This document shows positions 23,775 to 31,951 of a DNA stretch of 64,000 bases, one piece after another. Numbering within the stretch: the stretch's first letter is position 1; each line of letters starts with the position of its first letter. Both the position numbers and the translations under genes were made by a program. This DNA comes from Sphingobium sp. SYK-6 (lineage in GTDB: Bacteria; Pseudomonadota; Alphaproteobacteria; Sphingomonadales; Sphingomonadaceae), in contig NC_015976.1 of the NCBI RefSeq assembly GCF_000283515.1, forward strand, positions 992,001 to 1,056,000. The letters are read 5' to 3'. A model generated the notes under the pieces. That model saw only the letters and a list, made by a program, of their open reading frames with translations. It searched no databases and was not told the DNA's origin.

Positions 23775-24533
23775 GTGTCGCGTTGTCGGGGCATGGGACG
23801 GACTTTCTTCTCGCGCTTCTCCCGGTGGCTGCGGCGCCTCGTCTGGTTGGCAATCGTCATTCTCGCCGCGCTTCTCGCCTTCGCTCTCCTGCGGCCGGCG
23901 CCGCAGGACCTGCCCTGGACGGAGCTGGATCTGGGCCAGCCGATCGGCCTGTTCACCGGGCGCAAGCTCACCGGGCTGGCGGAGGATGGCGAACGATGCC
24001 GCGCGCTGCTGCGCCAGGCCGGGGTCGTGACCGAGGCCGCGCCGATCGCGGGGCAGGGGCAATGCGGCGCGGCCGATGCCGTGCGCATCGGGTCCGGACA
24101 GGAAATGCTGGCTCTCGCGCCCGCGAGCGTCACGCCCGCCTGCCCGATCGTGGCTTCCATGGCGGTGTGGAAATGGCAGGTCGTGCAACCGGCGGCGCAG
24201 CGCTTGCTGGGCGCGTCGGTCGAGCGGATCGAGCATCTGGGCAGCTACAGTTGCCGGCGGCTCTACGGTCGGTCCGAGGGCAACTGGAGCGAACATGCCA
24301 CGGCCAACGCCATCGACATCAGCGCCTTCGTGCTGACCGATGGCCGCCGCATCTCCGTGCAGCGCGACTGGTCGGTGCCGGGGCAGGAAGCGATCTTCCT
24401 GCGCGAGGTCCGCGACGGCGCCTGCCGCCTGTTCGCGACGGTCCTCTCGCCGGACTATAACCAGCAGCATCACGACCATCTTCATCTCGATCAGGCCCAG
24501 CGAGGCCAGATGGGCTGGCGCGCCTGCCGCTAG
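23775..24533 (+). CDS. Extensin-like C-terminal domain protein
   Basis: A protein of up to 252 residues: one N-terminal membrane anchor (about residues 20-42, LVWLAIVILAALLAFALL) and then an extensin-like C-terminal domain facing the periplasm. Family features are CRALLRQAGV, the central SVERIEHLGSYSCRRLYGR, SEHATANAIDISAF and the C-terminal HHDHLHLD. The His/Asp pattern resembles metal-dependent D-Ala-D-Ala carboxypeptidases, so a cell-wall role is plausible, though members are barely characterised. Starts at GTG 23775 or ATG 23793 are both possible. It lies between two copies of a REP-like repeat and has no operon partner. Confidence 0.85.
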   Translation: MSRCRGMGRTFFSRFSRWLRRLVWLAIVILAALLAFALLRPAPQDLPWTELDLGQPIGLFTGRKLTGLAEDGERCRALLRQAGVVTEAAPIAGQGQCGAADAVRIGSGQEMLALAPASVTPACPIVASMAVWKWQVVQPAAQRLLGASVERIEHLGSYSCRRLYGRSEGNWSEHATANAIDISAFVLTDGRRISVQRDWSVPGQEAIFLREVRDGACRLFATVLSPDYNQQHHDHLHLDQAQRGQMGWRACR

Positions 24534-24550
24534 GCGGCGGGGAGGCGTGT

Positions 24551-24703
24551 AGCTTTTCAGCCACTTCCGTCGTCATCCCGGGCTCGACCCGGGATCCAGC
24601 TTCTTCCTTTTCTCAGACCGTCCGAACCCGGCGATCCTCAAGGCAGCGGGATCCCGGACTCGGCCCGGGATGACATGGTCAACGACGAGACAGCGTGCGC
24701 CCT
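24551..24703. repeat. REP-like direct repeat, copy 2
   Basis: It matches the copy at 23223-23375 over its length, from AGCTTTTCAGCCA through ATCCCGGG-CTCGA-CCCGGGAT and AAGGCAGCGGGATCCCGGA to GATGAC and GTGCGCCC. It runs up to the stop codon of the frameshifted SDR. Confidence 0.8.
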
Positions 24704-24704
24704 C

Positions 24705-25438
24705 TCAGATCTGCGCGAGACCGCCATCGACGAACACTTCGCCGCCGGTCATGAAGCTGCTGTCGCTCGACGCGAGGAACGCGGCGACCGCGCCGATCTC
24801 GGAAGGATCGCCCAGCCGCCCGATCGGGGTGCTGGCGCCCAGCGCCTCGAAGGGCTCCCTGCCGACGACGTCGAGCGCCAGATCGGTGAGCGTCGGCCCG
24901 GGCGACACGACATTGACGCGGATGCCGGTGCCCTTGAGATCGAGCGCCCAGCTGCGGGCGAAGTTGCGCACCGCAGCCTTCGAGGCGCTGTAGATGCTGA
25001 AGCTGGGCGTGCCCATCTCGCCCGTGGTCGATCCGGTGAGGATGATCGAGCCGCCCGCGCGCATCAGCGGCAAGCCCTTCTGCACCGTGAAGAGCGTGCC
25101 CTTCACATTGACGTCGAATGTCCGGTCATAATGGCCCGGCGTGATCTCGCCGAGCGGTGCCAGCTCACCGGTCCCGGCATTGGCCACGAGGATGTCCAGC
25201 GTGCCGCGCTGCGCCTCCACGGCGGCGAACAGCCGGTCGAGATCGGCGAGCTCCGTCACCGAGCCCTGGATGGCGGCGCATTGGGGCCGAGCTTGGCCAC
25301 GGCGGCATCGAGCGCGTCCTGTCGCCGGCCGAAGAGGAAGACGAACGCGCCTTCCGCCACGAAGCGCTGCGCAATCCCGAAACCGATGCCGCTTCCGCCG
25401 CCTGTCACCACTGCCGTCTTGCCGTTCAACCTGTCCAT
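24705..25438 (-). pseudogene. Short-chain dehydrogenase/reductase with a one-base frameshift
   Basis: Together two reading frames encode a normal SDR of about 244 residues. The N-terminal part (25438 down to about 25277) reads MDRLNGKTAVVTGGGSGIG with the glycine-rich NAD(P) motif, then DALDAAVAKLGPNA. The rest continues in another frame as AAIQGSVTELADLDRL, ANAG, the catalytic Ser, and YSASKAAV with the Tyr-x3-Lys pair, ending in FVDGGLAQI. Adding one G near 25272-25279 restores a continuous frame, so a single base appears missing in a GC-rich run. It is either a real inactivating mutation or a sequencing error. AAGGAG lies 8 bases before the ATG. It diverges from an HxlR regulator that probably controlled it. 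Confidence 0.85.
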
Positions 25439-25493
25439 CTTTCGTCTCCTTGTTTGGGGTGACGCAAAGCTGGCGAGGCACACACCTATCGAC

Positions 25494-25517
25494 AAGTATG
25501 CACTTTTTGGTAAGCAT
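25494..25517. promoter_or_regulatory. Candidate HxlR operator between the SDR and regulator genes
   Basis: AAGTAT (25494-25499) and AAGCAT (25512-25517) are near-identical hexamers 18 bases apart, and ATGC/GCAT halves inside them form a weak inverted repeat. The region is unusually AT-rich for this window and lies immediately before the regulator ATG at 25524 in the 85-base divergent gap. Confidence 0.4.
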
Positions 25518-25523
25518 CAAAAT

Positions 25524-25910
25524 ATGGCCCCGACTCCCCCCTGCATTCCCGGCTTCTCCTGCGGTCTCGACGCCACGCTCAAGGTGGTGGCGGGCAAGTG
25601 GAAACCGCTCATCATCTACTTCCTGCTGGAGGGCCCCAATCGCTATGGCGAGCTCAAGCGGGCCGTGCGCGGCGTCAGCGACAAGGTGCTGATCCAACAG
25701 CTCAAGGAACTGGAAAGTGACGGAATTGTGATCCGGACCGACTATCGGGAAGTGCCCCCGCGCGTCGATTACAGCCTCACCGCGCTGGGCCACAGCCTGG
25801 CGCAGGCGCTGGTCCCGCTGTCCAACTGGGGCGCCGAACATATGGAGGAAGTCGCCCGCGTCTTCGCCGAGCGGGACAAGTGGCGCCGCCCGTCGCTCGA
25901 CGTCGGATAG
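25524..25910 (+). CDS. HxlR family winged-helix transcriptional regulator
   Basis: A 128-residue HxlR-type regulator. CGLDATLKVVAGKWKPLIIYFLLEG is the family opening, here split as the conserved GKWKPLIIYFL core, followed by RYGELKRAV, VSDKVLIQQLKELESDGIV as the DNA-contacting helices, and DYSLTALG in the wing region. HxlR proteins usually sense aldehydes or electrophiles, sometimes through the conserved N-terminal Cys, which is present here in FSCGLD, and control a divergent reductase gene. The divergent partner is the frameshifted SDR. The ATG was chosen because the domain begins within about 12 residues of it. Confidence 0.9.
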   Translation: MAPTPPCIPGFSCGLDATLKVVAGKWKPLIIYFLLEGPNRYGELKRAVRGVSDKVLIQQLKELESDGIVIRTDYREVPPRVDYSLTALGHSLAQALVPLSNWGAEHMEEVARVFAERDKWRRPSLDVG

Positions 25911-26013
25911 AGCCGGACAAGGTCCTGCGCGACCGCCCTTCCGCGCAGGCCTGCGAGGTCGCCGCGCAGGTCCGATCCATGTGTCCTAAAATGTCCGGAA
26001 ATGATCCGGTTCG

Positions 26014-26997
26014 TCAGTCCCCGCTCTCCAGCAGGGCGATCAGTCCGCGCTCCGGCCGGCTCAGCCAGCGTGTCCGTCGCGGCAGGCGGATGGCTTCGCG
26101 CCGCGCTTCGCGGCCCGCCTTGGCGAGGTCGAGCAGGCGGGGGTGCACATAGGCTTTCCGGGCGACGGCGGGGGTGTTGCACAGATGCTCGGACACGAAG
26201 GCGAGCATGGCATTGATGCCGGGGCCGTTCGCGTCGTCCGCCAGCCATTCCAGCGCCAGCGAGCTGGCCCGCCAGATGCGGAACTGCTTGGCGGTGAAGT
26301 CGGCGCCCATCGTTTCCTGGATATAGCCATTCACGTCCGATGAGGTGATCGGGGCCGCGTCGCCATCCTCGCGCAGATGCTGGAAGAGATGCTGGCCCGG
26401 CAGGTCCTGCATCCGCTTGACGAAGCGGATCAGCCGCCGGTCCGTCATGCCGATCTCGCACAGCTTGCCGGACTTGGCGCGGAAGCGCAGCATGAGCTTG
26501 CCGCCCGCCAGCTTCGCGTGGCGCATGCGCAGCGTGGTCGCGCCGAAGCTGCGGTTCGTCCGCGCATAGGCTTCGTTGCCGATGCGGATGCGGCCGCTGT
26601 CGAGCAGATACACGACCGAGGCGATGGCCCGCTCCCGGGAGAGCAGCCGGCTGCCCATGTCCTTCTCCACGCGGGCGCGGATGCGCGGCAGGGCGTGCCC
26701 GAAGGCGACGCAGCGATCGAACTTCAGTGATGCGCGCTCGGCCGTGAAATCGGGATGGTAGCGATATTGCTTGCGCCCCCGCGCATCGATGCCGGTGGCG
26801 AGGATATGCGCGTCGGGGCGGGGCGCGAACCAGGCATCGGCATAAGCGGGCGGCAGGCCCACCGCGTTCAGGCGGTCGATTTCCTCCCGGTTCGTGATCC
26901 GCTCGCCATGGGCATCGAAATAGGCCCAGTGGCTGCGGACCTTGCGCCGCGTGATGCCGGGCAGGCTGTCGTCGACGAAGACGAGGGATTGCGACAT
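26014..26997 (-). CDS. DNA topoisomerase IB (poxvirus-like)
   Basis: A 327-residue type IB topoisomerase that relaxes supercoils by forming a transient 3'-phosphotyrosyl bond. The small N-terminal domain has RKQYRYHPDF. The catalytic domain has RIRIGNEAYARTNRSFGATTLR, here a long conserved block starting at residue 136, FTAKQFRIWRASS with a catalytic Arg, and KAYVHPRLLDL with the nucleophile Tyr283. The length fits bacterial TopIB. An in-frame ATG farther upstream (27105) precedes no recognisable domain; GGGAGC lies before the chosen ATG at 26997. It diverges from fumC and has no obvious operon partner. Confidence 0.92.
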   Translation of the reverse strand: MSQSLVFVDDSLPGITRRKVRSHWAYFDAHGERITNREEIDRLNAVGLPPAYADAWFAPRPDAHILATGIDARGRKQYRYHPDFTAERASLKFDRCVAFGHALPRIRARVEKDMGSRLLSRERAIASVVYLLDSGRIRIGNEAYARTNRSFGATTLRMRHAKLAGGKLMLRFRAKSGKLCEIGMTDRRLIRFVKRMQDLPGQHLFQHLREDGDAAPITSSDVNGYIQETMGADFTAKQFRIWRASSLALEWLADDANGPGINAMLAFVSEHLCNTPAVARKAYVHPRLLDLAKAGREARREAIRLPRRTRWLSRPERGLIALLESGD

Positions 26998-27144
26998 GAT
27001 GCTCCCGGCGATGCGGTTTCGACGAGCGGACAATGCACGAACCCGCCAAAAGGAGCCGGGCCGGCTGCGGAACGCGCCGGGAAGGCTTGCGGGAGAGCGG
27101 CGCACCGTTCAATTGAAGGCGGGGGCTGTCGCAAGGAGTAGCGC

Positions 27145-28530
27145 ATGACCGAGACCCGGACGGAAACCGACAGCATCGGCGCGATCGATGTCCCCGCGCA
27201 GGCTTATTGGGGCGCGCAGACCCAGCGCAGCATCGAGAATTTCCCTTTCGCGCCCAGCGAGCGCATGCCCGTCGGCATCATCCATGCCCTGGCGATCGTG
27301 AAGCGCGCCGCCGCACGGGTGAACCGGGCGCACGGGCTGGACGGGGGCATCGCCGACGCCATCGACGAGGCAGCGGCCGAAGTGATCGCCGGCCGGCATG
27401 ACGACCAGTTCCCGCTGGTGATCTGGCAGACCGGCAGCGGCACGCAGAGCAACATGAACGTCAACGAAGTGATTGCCGGCCGCGCCAATGAACTGCTGAC
27501 GGGCACGCGCGGGGGTAAGAGCCCCGTCCATCCCAATGATCATGTGAACAAGAGCCAGTCCTCCAACGACAGCTTCCCCACGGCCCTGCACATCGCCGTC
27601 GCCCGCGCGGCGACCGACGAGCTGCTGCCGGCGCTCGATTATCTGCGCGACCTGCTGGAAGCGAAGGCGCAGGCCTGGAAGGACATCGTCAAGATCGGCC
27701 GTACCCATCTGCAGGATGCGACCCCGCTCATGCTGGGGCAGGAATTTTCCGGCTATGCCCGGCAGCTCTCCAATTGCCGCGAGCGCATTGCCCATGCCGT
27801 GATGCACGACGTGCTGGCGCTGGCGCAGGGCGGCACGGCGGTGGGCACGGGGCTCAACGCGCCGGAAGGCTTCGCCGAGGCCGTGGCCAGCGAGATTTCC
27901 ACGCTGACGGACCTGCCCTTCTATACCGCGCCCAACAAGTTCGAGGCGCTGGCGTCGAACGACCCGCTCGTGCATTTCTCGGCGGCGCTTTCGACGCTGG
28001 CGGTCGCGCTCACCAAGATCGCCAATGACATCCGCCTGCTCGGCTCGGGCCCGCGCTCGGGGCTGGGCGAGCTGGAGCTGCCGGCAAACGAACCGGGCAG
28101 CTCGATCATGCCCGGCAAGGTCAATCCCACCCAGTGCGAGATGCTGACGATGGTCGCGGCGCAAGTGATCGGCAATCATCAGGCGGTCACGGTCGGCGGC
28201 CTTCAGGGGCATCTGGAGCTCAATGTCTTCAAGCCGCTGATCGGCGCGGCGGTGCTGCGGTCGCTTCACCTGCTGGCCGTGGGCATGGACAGTTTCGCGG
28301 AGCGCTGCGTCGAGGACATGGTCCCCAACGAGGCGCGCATTGCCGAGCTGGTCGCGCGTTCGCTGATGCTCGTGACCGCGCTTGCCCCGGCGATCGGCTA
28401 TGACAATGCCGCGAAGATCGCCAAACATGCTCATGAGAGCGGCCTCACCCTGCGCGAGGCGGGGCTGGCGCTCGGTCTCGTCGATGAGGCCCTGTTCGAC
28501 AATCTGGTGCGCCCGGAAACGATGGTCTGA
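27145..28530 (+). CDS. fumC: Fumarate hydratase class II
   Basis: A 461-residue iron-free fumarase that interconverts fumarate and malate in the TCA cycle as a cytoplasmic homotetramer. The diagnostic loop [15 protein letters not shown] is present, along with [15 protein letters not shown] and [26 protein letters not shown] forms the C-terminal end typical of FumC. Sequence and length are those of an ordinary, intact enzyme. AAGGAG lies about 6 bases before the ATG. The 259 bases downstream carry the EcfG-type promoter of the PRC-barrel gene and no further gene. Confidence 0.96.
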   Translation: MTETRTETDSIGAIDVPAQAYWGAQTQRSIENFPFAPSERMPVGIIHALAIVKRAAARVNRAHGLDGGIADAIDEAAAEVIAGRHDDQFPLVIWQTGSGTQSNMNVNEVIAGRANELLTGTRGGKSPVHPNDHVNKSQSSNDSFPTALHIAVARAATDELLPALDYLRDLLEAKAQAWKDIVKIGRTHLQDATPLMLGQEFSGYARQLSNCRERIAHAVMHDVLALAQGGTAVGTGLNAPEGFAEAVASEISTLTDLPFYTAPNKFEALASNDPLVHFSAALSTLAVALTKIANDIRLLGSGPRSGLGELELPANEPGSSIMPGKVNPTQCEMLTMVAAQVIGNHQAVTVGGLQGHLELNVFKPLIGAAVLRSLHLLAVGMDSFAERCVEDMVPNEARIAELVARSLMLVTALAPAIGYDNAAKIAKHAHESGLTLREAGLALGLVDEALFDNLVRPETMV

Positions 28531-28647
28531 TCGCCCCGGCGGGATAGCGGGCTCCGGAGCCGCGAAGACTATTCGGGCTCCGGGGCGGGGTTTCGGGCGC
28601 CGTTCGACACGGCGTTGTCCGGTCGCGACGAAGCATGACGGCGCATG

Positions 28648-28673
28648 GGAACTGGAGCCCCCGCCAGTCCGTT
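28648..28673 (+). promoter_or_regulatory. EcfG-type (general stress response) promoter of the PRC-barrel gene
   Basis: GGAAC (28648-28652) and CGTT (28670-28673) are separated by 17 bases, exactly the alphaproteobacterial EcfG consensus GGAAC-N16/17-CGTT. The predicted transcript would begin near 28680 and have a leader of about 110 bases before the ATG at 28790. PRC-barrel proteins are frequent members of this regulon. Confidence 0.6.
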
Positions 28674-28789
28674 CAGTCTGTGTGTGGCAAGCGGATGCGC
28701 TGCTGCCGCCATCTCCGCTGCATCGGGCAGGCCCGGCCTGCCTCCGGGCGCGGAGATCATGCGTCACTACAGACTTGAGAGGAGCCCCC

Positions 28790-29161
28790 ATGGCTGAAAC
28801 AATCGCAATCGATGAAACCAATCGCCTGATCTCGTCGGACAAGGTCGACGGCACCACCGTCTATGATCGCCAGGGCGAGAAGCTCGGCAGCGTCCGCAAT
28901 TTCATGGTCGACAAGCGCTCGGGCAAGGCGGAATACGCCGTGCTCCAGTTCGGCGGCATCTTCGGCATCGGCAGCGAATATTATCCGCTCCCGTGGGACA
29001 TGCTCACCTACGACACCAATCTTGGCGGCTATGTCGTCGAGATCAGCAAGGAACGGCTGGAAGCCGCGCCGCGGTATGAGGAGCGCGCCGAGCCCGAATA
29101 TGACCATATCTATGGCCGCCAGGTCTATGGCTATTGGGGCGTCCCTTACCCGTTTGTCTGA
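28790..29161 (+). CDS. PRC-barrel domain protein
   Basis: A 123-residue cytoplasmic protein built around one PRC-barrel domain (about residues 10-85): LISSDKVDGTTVYDRQGEKLG, VDKRSGKAEYAVLQFGG, YYPLPWDMLTYD. PRC barrels are small beta-barrel modules used for protein or RNA binding; free-standing ones are often stress-induced. The C-terminal 30 residues are Tyr/Glu-rich (EPEYDHIYGRQVYGYWG). GAGAGGAG precedes the ATG. The EcfG-like promoter upstream supports a general-stress role. Confidence 0.88.
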   Translation: MAETIAIDETNRLISSDKVDGTTVYDRQGEKLGSVRNFMVDKRSGKAEYAVLQFGGIFGIGSEYYPLPWDMLTYDTNLGGYVVEISKERLEAAPRYEERAEPEYDHIYGRQVYGYWGVPYPFV

Positions 29162-29172
29162 GGATGGCCGTG

Positions 29173-29207
29173 CGCCGGGCGGTGGGGTGTGCCCCATTCG
29201 CCCGGCG
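29173..29207. other. Nested hairpin between the PRC-barrel and SDR genes
   Basis: CGCCGGGCG (29173-29181) pairs with CGCCCGGCG (29199-29207), and the loop itself can pair as TGGGG/CCCCA. No T-run follows, so it is not a classical terminator. It may stabilise the upstream mRNA or limit read-through into the SDR gene. Confidence 0.5.
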
Positions 29208-29247
29208 GATCGCCCCACGGATTTCAGGCCAGCTAACAGGGAAATTC

Positions 29248-30102
29248 ATGATGACCGAGACAGTCGAGATGATCCATGAGGATGCCCTGCCGGGCGAGGA
29301 GCGCAAGCTTCATCCCCAGCCAGAATGGCAGCCTCGTTATCCGGGTTCCGGGCGGCTCGATGGCAAGGTGGCGATCGTCACCGGCGCCGACAGCGGCATC
29401 GGCCGCGCCGTCGCCGCGCTGTTCGCCCGGGAAGGCGCGAATGTCGTCATCGCCTATCTGTGCGAGCATGAGGATGCTGCCGAGACGGAGAAGATCGTCC
29501 GGGCCGAGGGCCGGCAATCGCTCGTCTTCGCCGGCGATCTGGGCGAGAAGGCGATATGCGACGAGCTGGTCCAGCGGACCATGGCTGCCTTCGGTCGTAT
29601 CGACGTGCTGGTGAACAATGCCGGCGAGCAGCATCCCGACAAGAATATCGAGGACATCACCGAGGAGCAGCTTCGGCGGACCTTCCAGACCAACATCTTC
29701 TCGATGTTCTTCCTCACACAGGCGGTCATGCCGCACCTGCGCGAAGGCGCCGCGATCATCAACTGCACCTCCGTCACCATGTACAAGGGCTCGGAAGAGC
29801 TGCTGGATTATTCAAGCACGAAAGGCGCGATCACGGCCTTCACCCGTTCGCTCAGCGAAAATCTCCTTGGCAAGGGCATCCGCGTGAATGCGGTGGCACC
29901 CGGGCCGATCTGGACGCCGCTCAATCCGTTCGGCGGCGCCACCAAGGAAAAGCTCGCCCATTTCGGGGAAAGCACGCCGATGGGCCGGCCGGGCCAGCCG
30001 AACGAGGTCGCGCCGAGCTTCCTGTTCCTCGCCTGCGAAGATTCGAGCTACATGAGCGGTCAGGTGCTGCATCCCAATGGCGGCATGATCGTCGGCAGCT
30101 AG
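29248..30102 (+). CDS. SDR family oxidoreductase, YghA/stress-type
   Basis: A 284-residue short-chain dehydrogenase of the extended-N-terminus group seen in YghA and Bacillus general-stress proteins. The first 35 residues (PGEERKLHPQPEW) precede the Rossmann fold. NAD(P) binding uses TGADSGIG, NNAGEQHPD is the NNAG motif, and the catalytic set is Ser in NCTSVTMYKG with YSSTKGAI lacking its preceding residue only as DYSSTKG (Tyr-x3-Lys intact). VAPGPIWTPLNP is typical of this group. AGGGAA lies 6 bases before the first of two adjacent ATGs. It follows the PRC-barrel gene and may share its stress control. Confidence 0.9.
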   Translation: MMTETVEMIHEDALPGEERKLHPQPEWQPRYPGSGRLDGKVAIVTGADSGIGRAVAALFAREGANVVIAYLCEHEDAAETEKIVRAEGRQSLVFAGDLGEKAICDELVQRTMAAFGRIDVLVNNAGEQHPDKNIEDITEEQLRRTFQTNIFSMFFLTQAVMPHLREGAAIINCTSVTMYKGSEELLDYSSTKGAITAFTRSLSENLLGKGIRVNAVAPGPIWTPLNPFGGATKEKLAHFGESTPMGRPGQPNEVAPSFLFLACEDSSYMSGQVLHPNGGMIVGS

Positions 30103-30114
30103 ACCGGCGTGGCG

Positions 30115-30597
30115 CTACTCGGGGTCGATGGGCAGTTCGGTGGTCTGCTTGACCGTCTTGAGCGAAAAGCTGGAATTGACCGCCGTGACGCCCGGCAGCC
30201 GCAGGAGCTTCTGCTTCAGGAACGCGTCATAGGCCTCGATGCTGCGGCACAGGATCCGCACGAGATAGTCGCTTTCCCCGCTCATCGAGTAGCAGGCCAC
30301 GACTTCGGGATGCCCACTCACCGCCGCCTCGAACGTGTCGAGCGTGTCGCCGTCATGATGGCTGAGCCGGACATGCGCGAACACGTCGACGACCAGACCC
30401 AGGCGCCGGGCATCGAGCAGCACGGCGCGCCCCGCGATATAGCCATGCTGTTCCAGCGCCTTGAGCCGCCGCCAGCACGGCGTCTGCGAGAGGCCGATCC
30501 GCTCCGCCAGCGCACTGATACTGATCTCCGGAGCGGCCTGCAACTCGGCCAGAATCTTTCGATCGAACGGGTCGAGAGAAAATTCTTCCGTTTTCAT
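30115..30597 (-). CDS. Lrp/AsnC family transcriptional regulator, probable bkd activator
   Basis: A 160-residue Lrp/AsnC protein. The N-terminal helix-turn-helix reads DPFDRKILAELQAAPEISISALAE then IGLSQTPCWRRLKALEQHGYI, split here by domain features. The C-terminal RAM ligand-binding domain has EVVACYSMSGESDYLVRI and LLRLPGVTAVNSSF. It diverges from the branched-chain 2-oxoacid dehydrogenase operon across 117 bases, the arrangement of bkdR and bkdA in pseudomonads, where BkdR activates the operon in response to branched-chain amino acids. I therefore infer that role. Confidence 0.9.
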   Translation of the reverse strand: MKTEEFSLDPFDRKILAELQAAPEISISALAERIGLSQTPCWRRLKALEQHGYIAGRAVLLDARRLGLVVDVFAHVRLSHHDGDTLDTFEAAVSGHPEVVACYSMSGESDYLVRILCRSIEAYDAFLKQKLLRLPGVTAVNSSFSLKTVKQTTELPIDPE

Positions 30598-30714
30598 GGC
30601 TGAGATAGGATCATTGTTCCGGATTCATGCGCTCTGCCTCTGCAGAAAGCAATGTCGTTCCGCGGGCGGCTGTGAGACACTTCCCCGAGAAGAACAGACC
30701 TGGAGAGGTTGCCG

Positions 30715-31944
30715 ATGAGGAATGAACCATCATTCTCTCTCTACATTCCCGAGCCGGATGCGCGCCCCGGCGGCGTGCCCGACTTTTCGCATCTGCGCCT
30801 CGAGCCGGCAGGTGCGGCGGACCGCCCCCATCCCGAGACGCGGGGGCTCGACATGCGCGAGGTGCCTTATCGCTTCGTGCGAGTGCTGGATGAGGATGGG
30901 CAGGCCGTCGGTCCGTGGAAGCCCGATATCCCTGTCGCGATGCTGATCCGCGGACTGCGCGCCATGATGCTGACCCGCATCTTCGATGATCGCATGTTCC
31001 GCGCGCACCGGCAGGGCAAGACCAGCTTCTACATGAAGTCGACGGGCGAGGAGGCCATTCCCGTCGCGCAGTCGCTGATGCTCGGCAAGGGCGACATGTG
31101 TTTCCCCACTTACCGGGTGCTGGGCTGGCTGATGGCGCGGGACTATCCGCTCATCGATCTGGTCAACCAGATCTTCTCCAATGAGCGCGACCCGCTCAAG
31201 GGGCGGCAATTGCCCATCCTCTATTCCGCGCGGGATTATGGCTTCTATTCCCTCTCGGGCAATCTGGGCAGCCGCATGGGTCATGCGGTGGGCTGGGCCA
31301 TGGCCTCGGCCTACAAGGGCGACGACAAGCTGGCGCTGGCCTATGTGGGCGACGGCACCACGGCGGAAGGCGACTTCCACGAAGCGCTGACTTTCGCTTC
31401 GGTCTATCATGCGCCCTGCCTGCTGTGCATCACCAACAACCAGTGGGCGATCTCCAGCTATTCGGGCTTTGCCGGCGCGCAGGAAGCGCCGCTTGCCGCG
31501 CGGGCCATCGGTTTCGGGCTGCCCGGTCTACGCGTCGACGGAAACGACTTCCTCGCCGTCTGGGCCGCGACGCAATGGGCGGTGGAGCGGGCGCGCGCCA
31601 ATCTCGGCGCGACGCTCATCGAGTTCGTCACCTATCGTGTGGCCGGCCATTCCACGTCCGACGATCCCACCCGTTACCGGCCGAGCGACGAAGCCAGCCA
31701 TTTCCCCCTTGGTGATCCCGTCGAGCGGCTGAAGCGGCACCTGATCGCGCTCGGCGAATGGGACGATGCTCGCCACGCCGCACTGACCGAGGAACTCGAT
31801 CAGGCGGTGCGGGCGGCCATGAAGGAAGGCGAGGCGGTCGGCACGCTGGGCAAGTCCAAGCCGCCGGTGAGCGAGATGTTCGAGCATGTGTTCAGCGAAC
31901 CCGACTGGCGCGTGATCGAGCAGCGCCGCGAGATGGGAGTGTGA
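30715..31944 (+). CDS. bkdA1: Branched-chain 2-oxoacid dehydrogenase E1 component, alpha subunit
   Basis: A 409-residue thiamine-diphosphate-dependent subunit that decarboxylates the 2-oxoacids of valine, leucine and isoleucine. The ThDP motif begins GDGTTAEGDFHEAL and ends NNQWAIS. GDMCFPTYRVLGW and RYRPSDEASHFP are typical of the branched-chain rather than pyruvate enzyme, and the roughly 60-residue N-terminal extension is also typical. GGAGAGG lies 6 bases before the ATG at 30715; a TTG six bases upstream is less likely. First gene of bkdA1-bkdA2-bkdB-lpd-thioesterase. Confidence 0.94.
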   Translation: MRNEPSFSLYIPEPDARPGGVPDFSHLRLEPAGAADRPHPETRGLDMREVPYRFVRVLDEDGQAVGPWKPDIPVAMLIRGLRAMMLTRIFDDRMFRAHRQGKTSFYMKSTGEEAIPVAQSLMLGKGDMCFPTYRVLGWLMARDYPLIDLVNQIFSNERDPLKGRQLPILYSARDYGFYSLSGNLGSRMGHAVGWAMASAYKGDDKLALAYVGDGTTAEGDFHEALTFASVYHAPCLLCITNNQWAISSYSGFAGAQEAPLAARAIGFGLPGLRVDGNDFLAVWAATQWAVERARANLGATLIEFVTYRVAGHSTSDDPTRYRPSDEASHFPLGDPVERLKRHLIALGEWDDARHAALTEELDQAVRAAMKEGEAVGTLGKSKPPVSEMFEHVFSEPDWRVIEQRREMGV

Positions 31945-31951
31945 CCGGCCC

